64,000 nt of DNA. Origin: Sindora glabra. Lineage: Eukaryota > Streptophyta > Magnoliopsida > Fabales > Fabaceae. Made by a program: the position numbers and the translations under genes. The notes below the pieces were generated by a model. It was not told the origin of the DNA. It made no database searches and worked only from the letters and a program-made list of their open reading frames with translations. The stretch is taken from positions 65,309,455-65,373,454 of the forward strand of contig CM035226.1 in assembly GCA_020226215.1 (NCBI GenBank), given 5' to 3'. This document shows positions 38,701-50,400 of this stretch, in pieces. Each line of letters starts with the position of its first letter. Positions within the stretch are counted from its first letter, which is position 1.

Positions 38701-39713
38701 TGATATATGGAAAATTTTTGCATTTCTATCCTTATATGAAAGATAATTACATCCATACTTTTGAAACCATGTAACTTCCTCCTATAATAGATTTTTATCA
38801 TATTTCAACCAAAGTTTTTCCTTAAGGGGGACCAAAAAAGGATTGTATTTCTTTTCCAAAGTGTGGTTGATTCTCTCCAGCCTTGCCAGAATCTTTTTCT
38901 TATGATTTCGTATGTTACTAAAAGTCTATTTATTCTATACTTGGACATCTTCCCCGAATTTATTCGAGGTTTTAAATGAATTTTTGTGGGATTCTAGGCA
39001 TTTTGTACAATGTCTAGGAAAGTGTCATTAGATAGCCATGTTGCATGAAAACGAAAAGGCCACGCTCTTTCTAAACTCTTTTCCTTCTTCCGAATCTAAA
39101 TAAGGATTAATTTATGGTCAAATTTCATGAAAAAAAAATTGAAATACCGAGGTTTCTTGGTTCTCCATCCTCCATTTAATATTAAGAAGCACTCTAAAAC
39201 CTAAGTCCATAAGATCACAAGCCTTGAAACATTCAGCAAAAGAATTCATGTTATGGGAGTTAGGGGGATAACCTCCTTGTTTTTCATCAGCTAATAAGTA
39301 GGAATTCTAATCTCCAATAAGTAACTATAGGTGCTGGATATTAATAGCCATTTGACCAATTTCCTTCTATAGCTCCATTCTCATAACTTTATTAGGTGAG
39401 GCATAAACTACGGTTAATAATCCTGAATGAGAATTGTTGGATAAGGAATACTAAATATGAATATATTGATGGTGAACTTAGATGATTGAAATGTACTAAG
39501 AAGAGGTATTATAGAGGATCCAAATTCCTCCTAAGAAACCAATAGGATTATTTCTCATTACATTATCAAACTAAATCCTTCAACTTTGGATTCACAAATG
39601 CAAGGTATAACAATGATCAGGATTCCTAAATGGTGCATCTTAATTAAGTCATGAGCTCAAACTATGAAGCTAAGAGCCCCAGCTCCTCTACAATTCTAGC
39701 TAGCTATGTTCAT
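35770..39713 (-). pseudogene. L1 ORF2 remnant (endonuclease, RT, zinc-binding, RNase H)
   Basis: It starts near ATG 39713, where 'NCRGAGAL' corresponds to the N-terminal endonuclease motif of plant L1 proteins. Reverse transcriptase remnants run from about 38800 to 37500; in 37844-37548 the motif reads 'YLFFIDNLILF' where the active form has FADDL, so both catalytic Asp positions of the box are affected. A zf-RVT segment lies at 37215-36985 ('KLAWGLINKLDAFWIKVL') and the plant-type RNase H at 36031-35807 ('ELDSIIVVSLI'). Several frames and many stops; dead. Confidence 0.87.
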
Positions 39714-40891
39714 GCATAAATAATTGGGAAGGGAAGTACATGTCTAAGATAGCCATACGCTGAGCAGTAAAAACTATTATTCATAAACAAAAGTCGTTCA
39801 AAATCCTACTTGGATAAATATGAAGTGTACATCTTCATCAAAAAAGCTAATGTGTGTAGGTTTCATTCCTTTAGCGGTCGTAACACAACACTCGATTGTA
39901 GGGATTAGGGTTTTGACATTTTATTATGATTCTATTTGCATTGGGGAAGGATTCTTGTGAGGACCTGCTCTATCACTGTTAACCATTTATGTTCATATGA
40001 TTTTGAAAATGGGGTTGTTGACTTTTCACAATTTCATTGGTAGTTGAAACCACCAGATGGTTTGATTTTTCCTTCTTTGATTTATTTTTTACTAATGAAG
40101 AACTTGGTATTGTTGGTGATAACTTATTTTTGTTATTTTCTCCTAGACTATAACATCAGCTTTAGCTCTCTTCCATCAGTATTAAAGGCTAAATCAATTA
40201 TAGACTCACTTATATTCTCAATATTAATTATAAAATCTTCTTTAATAAGACCCAACAGAGCATTGAATTTAGAGTTGATCACGCCAAGATTGCTACTCAA
40301 ACTATAGTCAATTGCCATAACTTTTTCTTTATAAGTGACTTTTAAAATCTTTGCCTAATTTTTTGCATAAGATCGTGTTTTCCTTAATTGGTTTTGGAGG
40401 ATCATCTAGCTATCAAAATTTTCCTTATTGGTATAATTTTTCTAACCATTAGATTGTACTGTACTCCTGTTGGATTTTTCACCAAACGCCCTTTTACCTA
40501 CAAGGTTTTGTTCATTGGACCGAAATATTAACTAAAACATCTGTTGATAAGGGGCAGGGTCCTTTTCAATGGCTAAAGCGTCCATATGAAAAACAAATCA
40601 AGTATAGCCCCTCATATTGAATAGGAAGTACCTTCTTTTGGATAAAAACCTTGGGAATTTGTTGCTTCCTTAAATCGATTTCAACACAAATTCATACAAA
40701 CCTCCCTTTCTTTGTAACAATCTATTGTCTTATTCTTTTAGAGTGTGTAGGTCCATTTTGAGAGTCTTCCCCACTCTATTTCCCAATCTCCAAAGGAAAT
40801 ATTGGTTGTAGTATTCTAATTGCAAATCTAGAATGCGAATCCACATGACTAATCTCCTGAAATCATCAATAAACAAACTAAAATTTGGCAT

Positions 40892-41470
40892 CTATCTTTG
40901 CACCACCAGATAATGGTCTAGGAACATCCATGGACCATTTTCTAATGCATGATAATAATCCTCCTTACCACTATGTTTGACCACGTAAAAATCATTTCCT
41001 ATATCAATCATCTGGATTGCTCCTTTTAACATCCATAACTTCTCTAATAGTGACTTTAAAAATTTAAAAGCTACTTTTCTTCCAAGCAAGTTAATAATTA
41101 GAGATCTTTGCCATTGTTTGCACCACTCCCTGTGTTCTTCCTAAGATACTCTAATTATTGGATATTGAGGATCTTGGTTCATTAAAGGAATGTCCTCCTC
41201 CTTATCATCAATTTCTTGATCCTCTTCCATAAGAGACTTATCTTCCTTATCGAAGGGAGCATTGTGACTGCTATTAACCAAAAGCAATTTATCTCTATAT
41301 GAGAGAGTTAGCTTAACTTCTATAACGTCCTTCTCTCCATTGCCATTTATTACTCCTAAAAGGTTTTCCACTACTCTTATAACCGTGACTGTGGCTTCCT
41401 TATCTAGCTTAGCTTTCTTAATGCTCTAAGCTAGTTAGTTAGTTTCTTCTCTAGACAATTCGTTAGCCAT
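40892..41470 (-). pseudogene. L1 ORF1 remnant (DUF4283 gag-like protein)
   Basis: It starts MANELSREETN at 41470, then a stop. Open pieces at 41371-41141 and 41089-40892 carry acidic sequence followed by a DUF4283 core ('FYVVKHSGKEDYYHAL', 'GPWMFLDHYLVVQ'). Further ORF1 sequence continues degenerately towards 40000. In active elements this protein coats the LINE RNA. Confidence 0.85.
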
Positions 41471-41510
41471 AGAGATAATAAGTATAATGGGTTTGCTATT
41501 TTTTTATTCA

Positions 41511-44500
41511 TAGATATTTGTTCCAATGTATTATGATAGTTTGTCACACTTCAATGTAGTAATTTTTATGAAGTGCTCAACATACTAACTTAGAAGCTTT
41601 TATAGCCTTCATCACCTAAGGAAAGTTGCTTTCAACAAATGTTTGATAGAATCAAGATCATATCAAGATTGCTAATATGATCAGATAGGTTGAATTGACT
41701 TAACAAACTAATTTATAAGTAAAAGAAATTTAGAACGTCAACTAACCTTTATATTTACTTTTCCCTTGTTCCATTGTGATTGAATGGTTAGTTTACTTAG
41801 ACATGATTATAAAGTGTATATATATGGAAATATGGAATTGTAAAAAAAAAAAAGAATAGGAAGGTCTTACAATGCCAAATTATGCAATGCACAACAAACC
41901 TAGAATATATTATAACATATAATTTTATAGTATTCTCCTTAAAAGGTAATTTTGTTTTAGATCCAAGTCAATAAGTTTTAATAACAGTTTGTACACAATT
42001 CAATTTGGGTTCATCATCAATGTAATAAAAATTGAGATAAGACTCTTGATGAATGGTAAAAAAAGATACAAATGGGCGTTTAATGTGTAAACAACAAATT
42101 AGAGTTTTAAGAAAACAAGTGAGTTAAGAATGTGATTTTATTGATGGTTGGTAAATTGTCTATGAAATCTATGCATGTTGTTACCTTTTGTCTTTGCATA
42201 TGTTACTCAATTGCATTCAATGGCATAGAAAAAGCCATTAGATTAGATAAAGAATCATACTTTTTATTCTAGACTAAAATTGGTATTATTAGATTTAGAC
42301 TACAACACTTATCACATTTTTAAGGTCAAAGAATAGTCCAACGTCCATTGTGGGGCGAAGCATATAATTGCCCAATTGGTTAAATTCTATTAATGAGAGT
42401 AGTAACTTTCTATTCTTAACAGTAGGGCCTAAAAACCTTTTAGTTCATCGTGCTATTGCTCTAAGTTTACCTACAACTACATTGATTTTAGTAAAAAGCA
42501 ACCCTAGCACATTTCTAGGGTAAGTCACCTAATTTTTTAGGCTAATAATTGCTAACATTTGCCTTATTAAAAGAAGGAATGGTGCTACATGCACTAACAA
42601 AGTGTTTCGAAATTTGTGTACCGAAACAAATGGCTTATAAATCCACAAGACAGTTAGAATAAGGAAAATCTTTTTACATTACATGGCTTTCCAAAGAATT
42701 TCCAAATAATTCGACATAGATATTTAGGGATATCTCTTCGGAAGATTCATCATTTCCCTAAAAGGAATGGGCATCAATCTTTTTACTTCTAATAAGTTAT
42801 GTTACATGGTCCATAAAGTCTATACTTTTAACTTGCATCCCCCATCACATCATTACAAAGTACACCGTTATTCTTCTTTTTCAACAGGTCTGATGGCAGA
42901 AATTTCGATAGATATGAATGTTCAATTTGATAATTTTTATATATAAATTTGAACTGTAAATTAAAATTGAAAATTATTTTAAATATTAATAAATAATTTA
43001 ACAACTATAATAAATTGCCATCTCATTTCATGCAAGGATATAATAATTTGTAAACAATAAGCAATAGTATCTTTTAAATATAATAAAATCTCGATAAATT
43101 AATCTCTTTGATAGCTTGAACATTTATTAATTAATCAAGATATCATTTAATTAAATATTAATTTATTAAGTTATTTTTATTTTTTCACAATATTAAATTT
43201 TATGTACATATAATTTTGATGTATAAGAAGATTATTAATTTATTGACTATTCAATCTGATCAGTATTTTATCGAGATTATATTCTAATATTACAATTATT
43301 TGCATAAATGATTTTGTAATATTTTTAAAGAGAAATCAATATCTCATCTCAACATCAATATTAATGATTATATAATCTTATTTTTTATGATTAAATTGAT
43401 ATGAATTACTACAATAAATATGAATTTTATTTATCTAAATTCTTTTACATAAATTAATAGTACTTTTATACTACTTAAAATCAATGATTACTTCTTATTC
43501 AAATAGCTATATTGCTTTGTTGAAAAAAAATCAATTCTTACATTTATATTTTTAATTATATTGTGTTTTTAATTAATAAAGAAACTAATTTTGTAATTTT
43601 TAGTGTCTTGGATTATCATAAAAAGGGGATAAATGCCATTAATCTGAAAATTGAAGTATTGAAAAAATATGTTAAACAAGATGAATGCAAAGCCATTATA
43701 ATTACAAATAAAATGACAAATATAATCCATAATAGAGAGAAAGAGAAACTTCTACGGTGCCTATTGAAAATTAAGGGTTTCAAAATCCGAAACAAGTGGT
43801 TGCAATTGATAAAGACATGTATAAAGAAAGCCTGGTGCATTGAGACTCTGAAAAATTGTAAAACTTCCCTACCATGTGAAGGGAGCAGGGCTGCTCTATT
43901 GTTTGTTAAAATGGCTAAGTCATCTTCGTTAGTCTTGTGTGCTTGCCTCCTTTGTGTAAACTACTGGCTGAAGGTTTCATTTAACTTCTTAAAGTCACCG
44001 CAGGATTGGTAATAACTGACCATTATTAAATCACTAGTTCTTCTTTAAGATTGAGACTCCATTATTACACTAAAAAAGCTGCTCTTAGAGACATCATTAA
44101 TTACAACAGCATTTCATGAATGCTATTTCGAATACTATTTTTTTTATAAAAAAATTATAATCTCGTTCAAATTAAATACTAATTTTTCAAATTATCTGAT
44201 TGGTGATGTTGAATTAAGAAAAGATTTTAGGTGTAGTTAGAATAAGAAAATAGATACAATATGGTTGATTTTTTTTAAACGGAGTTATTGATATAAAAAA
44301 TCAGTCATCAGATATGCAAGCACAAAATGAAAGATATTATTTTACAGCGACGGAGTGAAAAATTTTAGCTTTGAGATTTAATTGTAAATAGATAATATTT
44401 TATTTGAATACATATAAAAAAGTTACAATCATTTTAAAAAATTATATTTTCTTATAATTTTGATGTAAAATGTTGTAACATTTTTTACAAAAATTAAAAA

Positions 44501-44635
44501 TTTAAAAATATTAAACAACATTATAGAAATCTATTTATAAAAATTGTAACACACAAGTTATTCAAACTTTTTTAAAAAAAGCTACAATAGAAATTTATAA
44601 AAAGATAATTAATTGAATAAAATCGTTTATGTGTA
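41511..44635. other. Spacer left of duplication copy B
   Basis: No recognised gene. AT-rich with several poly-A/T runs. A sequence starting cactaaaaaagctgctctta at about 44069 looks superficially like a CACTA end but has no partner. 44140-44635 does not match the left flank of copy A, which is the CACTA element. Confidence 0.55.
43563..44012 (+). CDS. Unrecognised 149-codon ORF, doubtful
   Basis: The longest non-repeat ORF in this spacer. The first two thirds are Lys/Ile-rich and look like chance translation of AT-rich DNA. An internal Met near 43911 begins MAKSSSLVLCACLLCVNY, a fair signal-peptide-like segment, but only about 33 codons follow to the stop, and I see no domain or good initiation context. 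It could be a first-exon relic of a secreted or receptor protein, or nothing. Confidence 0.15.
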   Translation: MFLINKETNFVIFSVLDYHKKGINAINLKIEVLKKYVKQDECKAIIITNKMTNIIHNREKEKLLRCLLKIKGFKIRNKWLQLIKTCIKKAWCIETLKNCKTSLPCEGSRAALLFVKMAKSSSLVLCACLLCVNYWLKVSFNFLKSPQDW

Positions 44636-44864
44636 TATATTTATAGACATATATGTTATATTTATTGTAAAAACAAAATGATAAAATTAAAATGAATAAT
44701 GAATAAGTAAAAATTTTGTTGAGCAATTATATTATGTATGTAATGTAAATAAGTGAAAGTGAATTATCATCCAAGTAATATACTTATAAAAAAAAAATTA
44801 AAGCTAGCTAGAAGTTTGAAAAATATTTTATAAATTATATAAATTTTTTTATTTCAATTAAGTG

Positions 44865-45085
44865 GATTCGATTCATCTGAAATGCAAAATTTATTTTAAA
44901 GGGCAAAATGTATTATCATAATTCTTGATAAAAAATCAGAGGTTTAAATTTAAATGAATAATAAATATTTTAAAAAATAATTTTCAAATTTATAACTATT
45001 TACTATTTTGATTTTTTCATTAGTGGTTTAAATATATCACTTTACTTTCTTCAGTAGATCTTGCACATTAAAAGAGTTTAATTCC
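44865..45085. mobile_element. Mutator-type MITE, copy B counterpart of 1301-1529
   Basis: Flanked by aattaagtg (44856-44864) and aattaagta (45086-45094). The termini resemble gattcgattcatctgaaatg and its inverted partner. Presence at the same site in both copies makes it older than the duplication. Confidence 0.7.
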
Positions 45086-45459
45086 AATTAAGTATATGAA
45101 AGTTTTTCTAAAGTACAATATGATAAAAAATATTCATATTTAGTAAGAAAATGAAAAAAAATTGAAATATGAACTATTTATGACTTCTAATAATAAAAGA
45201 ATTATTTTTTTCACTTTATATTCATATCTTAATCTCCTTCGTAAAGTTTATTTTTATAAGCTAAATATAATTTTTAAAAAATAATAATAATTTTTTTCAA
45301 ACTTTAAGAAGACTTGTAGTATATGATAACATAAATGGGATCGAAATTATCCTTTTAGCTTTGACTACATTATTGCTATCCTATACATACGCATAATAAA
45401 AATTGTAATTCATGGGTCAAAATGTGATTTGTAATTTACCATCACCATTCCAAAATTTA

Positions 45460-45646
45460 GAGAAATATTATTATACTCCAAGAGTAAGGTACAATACCTT
45501 ACTCCAAGAGAGAGAGATAAAGAAAAGGGAATGGGGTGGGTTCCACACATAGGCTCCACCCCCACTCCATTCTTTCTGTATCTTTCTCTTAGAGTAAGGC
45601 ACAATATCTTACTCCAGTTACTCCAAGAGTATATTAGAATTTTTTT
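45460..45646. mobile_element. Long-hairpin MITE, insertion specific to copy B
   Basis: 187 bp flanked by perfect 9-bp duplications caaaattta (45451-45459 and 45647-45655). Copy A has the undisturbed site near 1921-1942. The element folds almost end to end: 'ccttactccaagagagagag' pairs with the segment ending 'cttagagtaagg', and 'gggaatggggtggg' with 'cacccccactccattc'. The 9-bp duplication suggests Mutator-like mobilisation. It is a different family from 47174-47393. Confidence 0.85.
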
Positions 45647-47173
45647 CAAAATTTAATGCTCTAGATTTTATAGATTTCAATCAATGTTTGTATTACTCCA
45701 AATCATCTTAAATTTAGCAACTTAAGGGGCACCTTAAAACTCAAAATAATTGGAAACAAAGATAGTAATTTTTGGTGAAAATTACTCTTTGACTACTCAC
45801 TAGGAAATGAGTTAACAGTTAGATGGAAATAACTACTAAAATAAAAGATAGGACAACAAGAACGCACTTGCTCTAGAGAGGTCAACATAAATTTGAAAAA
45901 CAAATAGAAAATTCATGTATTTTTTTATGCTTTAATAATGTCAAAGTAGCTTTTTAAATTTAAATAAAGCATATTTTTATCACAAAATATGCAAATTATC
46001 ACATTATTTGATTTAAACTTTATAATTATCATTTTTTCATTACAAATGGTTAGAGTATTTTTTTTAATTTTTAAATAAATTATTATTTAAATTAAAGATA
46101 TTCTCAAATTCAAATGAAAATAAAAAGAATAATAAATATTTGAAATTAAGCAGGTGTAGTTATTCATTATATTTACTATTTTCAATATAATAGTTAAATT
46201 ACATAAATTAATATGGGATAAAAATAAATTTAAAAAATGTAAATACCTTCTTTAACGTTAGGGTGATTAGATTTTACCTTTTTATTACTTTAAAAATTTT
46301 AAAATTACTTTCTTAAACTTCACAAAACTTGAATTTAACACCTATTGTTAATTTAATTAACTATTTTATTAAATTATATGATTTCTTTAATGAACTTTTT
46401 AATAATAATCATAATATTATAATATATTAGTTTATTTCACCAATTTTTTTGGTATATAATTTTGTAACTAATTTAATTCTTATTAATTATATAATATAAA
46501 AATTTTCTATGAAAAATAACATGATAAATTAAAGTGCTACAATATTATGATAAATTAAGTCGATGGTAGGTATTTATATAATTTAAGGAGGTGTTTTTCA
46601 AACTTTTTAAAGTAGAAGGAGATAAAATTTAACCATTACAAAGTTGAAAAGGATATTTTACATTTTTCCTAGATAAATTTGTCAAAAGCCTTAAACGGGG
46701 CTAAGACTCAATTAAGCAAGGTTATTTTTGGAATTATACTATCTTTTGATATCAACTTATAAAATTTAAAGCAACCTTTGAAGTAACTTTTTACAAGTCA
46801 TTAAATCCTACCCATACATTACTTTTTAACATCTTTTTCCACTCTATCTTATGACTGGTAAGAAGGTAACAAACTAAGGTGGGTTGCCCTAATTCCTTAG
46901 CAGGGCATTATAGACTATTCCCTTTTTTTTTGCTCATAAGTAGTTAAATGATTTTAATAATTGTATTTTTCCCATATGTATATGAATTTTTCATATTAAT
47001 GAAAAAAAGCTATATGTATGCATGCACATGACTATTACAATTATGAAGATTGTACATAAAGTAAGCCTATATTTAACTAGTAAAATCTAATTTTGCAAGT
47101 GCAATTGGATAATTTTTGGAAACATATTATCTAAATTGGGTGCATCACCCATCCAATCAAATATGAGATGAAT

Positions 47174-47393
47174 GGATTGGGTTCCTCTAAAGTACAAAAT
47201 GCACTTTACTACAGGGTAAAATGCATCATCATAGCCATTAATGAGAAAATTAATGGCTCATGATTTTATAAATAATAATAAATAAAATAATTTTTAAAAT
47301 TTTATTATTCACTCCCTTAATTTTCTCATCAATAGTTTTAATAATACACTTTACTCTCTAAAGTGCATTTTGCATTTTAGAGGAGTTAAATTC
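47174..47393. mobile_element. Mutator-type MITE, younger insertion specific to copy B
   Basis: 220 bp flanked by perfect 9-bp duplications gagatgaat (47165-47173, 47394-47402); copy A has one gagatgaat at about 3447. The terminal inverted repeats share CCTCTAAA followed by CAAAATGCACTTTA, a better-preserved version of the ends of 1301-1529, so the family was active both before and after the duplication. Confidence 0.88.
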
Positions 47394-47402
47394 GAGATGA
47401 AT

Positions 47403-50400
47403 TTTTTGGACAGTAGTTCAAATGACATAAATAAATGTTATTGACATGACACAATTGAAACTTTATTGGAAAGTTGGTTAGAGCAATCTATTAACAAGAT
47501 TTGGGTGGTTGATGTAAAATTTAGAAAAGAACAATTGGTAGCATTGTGTATCATCATATAAAGCCATCTAATGGCATCGGGTAAAGGCAATAACATTAAA
47601 CCCTAAAAATAACTTGGTTATACATTATTGTTACTTATAACATATTCTAGATCATATATATGATTTGGTTGCTTATAATAACTTTTTTTAATTTAGTATA
47701 TGTATATTATATTTAGGTAAATCTAAATCTGCATATTCATTATTTTAAGTTATCGTACTACTAGTAACTCTTTTAAACTATTAAAGTAACTTTCTATGAT
47801 CATAAGATTGAATATATTACCAAGGATTGAGTAATTATTTCATTAATTCTTAAAAAGAATCTCTAATTTAGTTACTACCTGAAATTAGAGAAGTTATATT
47901 TTTGTTTTAAAAAAGTTACTACCTTTCTTCAAAAAATTTACAACACTTCATTATTTATATTCTTCATCCACTTAAGAATAATTGATTCTATATTAGTTAT
48001 TATTAAAGATTAAGGAAGTTTCTTCCGTGGTTTAGGAAAGTTACAAGAATATGTTAAGAAAATTACTACTAGGTTTTATGAAAATTATAATAAAATAATT
48101 GATAAACATTATCCTTTCCCATAAAATGGCACCCAAAAGCTTAATTACTATGATAATTTAGTAAAGTTACCATTAAATTATAAAAAAGTTACTACAACAT
48201 TTACAATCCAATATTGATGTTATTACTCATTTTCCTAAAGAAATATCTAAGAACTTAGTTACTAAGCAAGGTTAACAAAGTTAATTTAGAGTTTCAAGTA
48301 AAAAATTTACTACATTTTATTGATCATGTCTTGCTTTCACCTAAATGTATTTGTGAACATAGTTACTACTAGAATTTAGGGAAGTTACTTCCTTTCTTTA
48401 AAAAAGTTACTATGGTTTTTAGGGAAAATTGCAAACATTTAAAGATCATTTCTTCAAAGAAGGCAATATGTGACGACATAATAGTTACTATCAATGTTTA
48501 GAAATGATACTTCCAAGGTTTAGGAAAGTTACAAGCATACTTTAAGAAAGAAACTACCAAACTTGATGTATGTCACTCACACCAAAATTAATAACTAAAC
48601 TTACTTTAACTTGTCATAAGGGTGAGTCCATGTCAAAAATAAGGGAGTAGAAGTCAATCTATGTAAGTAGAATGTAAAAACAAGGGGTATTCTATTGAAA
48701 TCATTATTAAAAACACTAATTTAGGATGAAAAAATCTATCGTTAAAAAAATAATGATGAATAAGAAGACGTAAGTAAATAGGGCATTGATAATTTAATTA
48801 ATAATAGATTTATGTTGTCCATCGCTAAGCTTAGTTGCTACATCCATTGGTAATTTGGAAAGACAACGACAAATAAAATTAATGATATATTTATCCATCA
48901 CTAATTTTATATCTATCAATAGAATTTCTATCCTTGAACTAGATTTAATGATAGATGTTTCCGTTGTTAATTTATGTTTATCATTAAATCCATTGCCAAA
49001 TTTTGATTTAGTATTGGACTTTTTCATAACTAATTTTATCCTGCAAATAAATTTATCGCTAAATTGAAAAATTCCTGCAAAATTAAAGGCATTATCTTCA
49101 AAATTCTATCATTAATCTAGGAAATATTTGTTAATATGTTATTTATTTTTATAGCAATCTAAATAGCAAATATCTTACAACAGTCAAATTTTATAAAGCC
49201 TAAACCTTATTAATAATCAGATATTTGAATTGAATTTAATAAAATAAAATTGAATATGGATATTTTATTAACATTAAGTAAAAAGATAATTTAATTAATA
49301 AATTCTTATATATATATATAATATCTAAGGCCTATACATACAAAAACAAAAATCCTAAATGACTAACTCTCAATCAATGCATTGATGTTGCTCTCATGTT
49401 TTTTGATCATCAACAATTAAGATGCAAGTCATTGATCCTAGGTTGTCATCCTTTCTTAATTGTAATTTATGTTAAATTATCATTTCAAAATAGATAAAAA
49501 TGACCCTATTTCTTTTTCTCTTTTTTTTTTCTATTGCTAACTTAATGAAATGAATTTAAGACTATTGGTAATAAGAAAAAGCAAGTATTTCTATGAGGAT
49601 TTATTGATAACAACTCTAAGAATATTTATGTAAAAGTTATAACATGAAAATTTGATCCTTGCCCTATTAAGCTTAAGATATCAATATTATCAAAGGATTA
49701 AAAAAATAGATCAAATTTTAGAAACAAAAGAATTACTTTGAGGATATCATAAGAATAATTTTTATCATTATTCATTTCCTTTATTATGGGAATACCCCTG
49801 AATGCCTAATTGTTTGCACCTTTTCTTCAAAGTTATGAGACCCATTTTAAGTTGATTGTATCATGGATATGTAGAAGTTCTCAAATAATGTCTCTTTTGA
49901 TAATATTTTTGTATGACTATCTATTCTTTCCTCTTCTCTACAAAACTCTTTTTCCTTTTGGTACTATTCATAACTTTTGCGTGATGTTAGTGTAGGTGAA
50001 CGCTAACTCCAAAATCCATCACATGTATTACCTCTATTTTACCCCTAATAGGAATATGAAATATAACCAAATACATTAATGCAAATTTAATACGAATGTT
50101 AAACAATTCAATAACTTATATGCAATACCCATTAGAAACCCAATAGTTAAAAATATATAAAATTAAATCAGAAGTGATTATATAGCAAAATTATGATGTT
50201 CTAATATTAGAAATAATTATTAGAAATATTGGATGGAGAGTTAAGTTATAATTATTTCCAAAAGGATTTTTGAAAATTGAAAAAAATTATTAGAAATTAA
50301 GTGAAAATTGTGAAAATTAAGAATCGATTTTTGGTGATAGAAATCATAAAATATTATTTTGGAATTTTTGGAGTAATTTTAAGAATTTTAGAAGATTCAA

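Larger units (their letters stand above)
35616..41510 (-). mobile_element. Near full-length but decayed L1-type LINE
   Basis: In minus orientation the order is ORF1 (start 41470), ORF2 (start about 39713), a short 3' UTR and an A-tail seen as a T run near 35626-35633. A target duplication is visible: ggtttgctattttttt at 35616 onward and again at 41490 onward. ORF1 has the DUF4283 domain found in plant L1 elements; ORF2 has endonuclease, reverse transcriptase, zf-RVT and RNase H domains. Stops are frequent in all parts, so it is inactive. Only about 20 bp of 5' UTR precede ORF1, so slight 5' truncation is possible. Confidence 0.88.

Noticed and set aside
44069..44110. Second CACTA-like terminus (cactaaaaaagctgct)
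   Set aside because: Only the first bases fit; no subterminal repeats and no opposite end were found.
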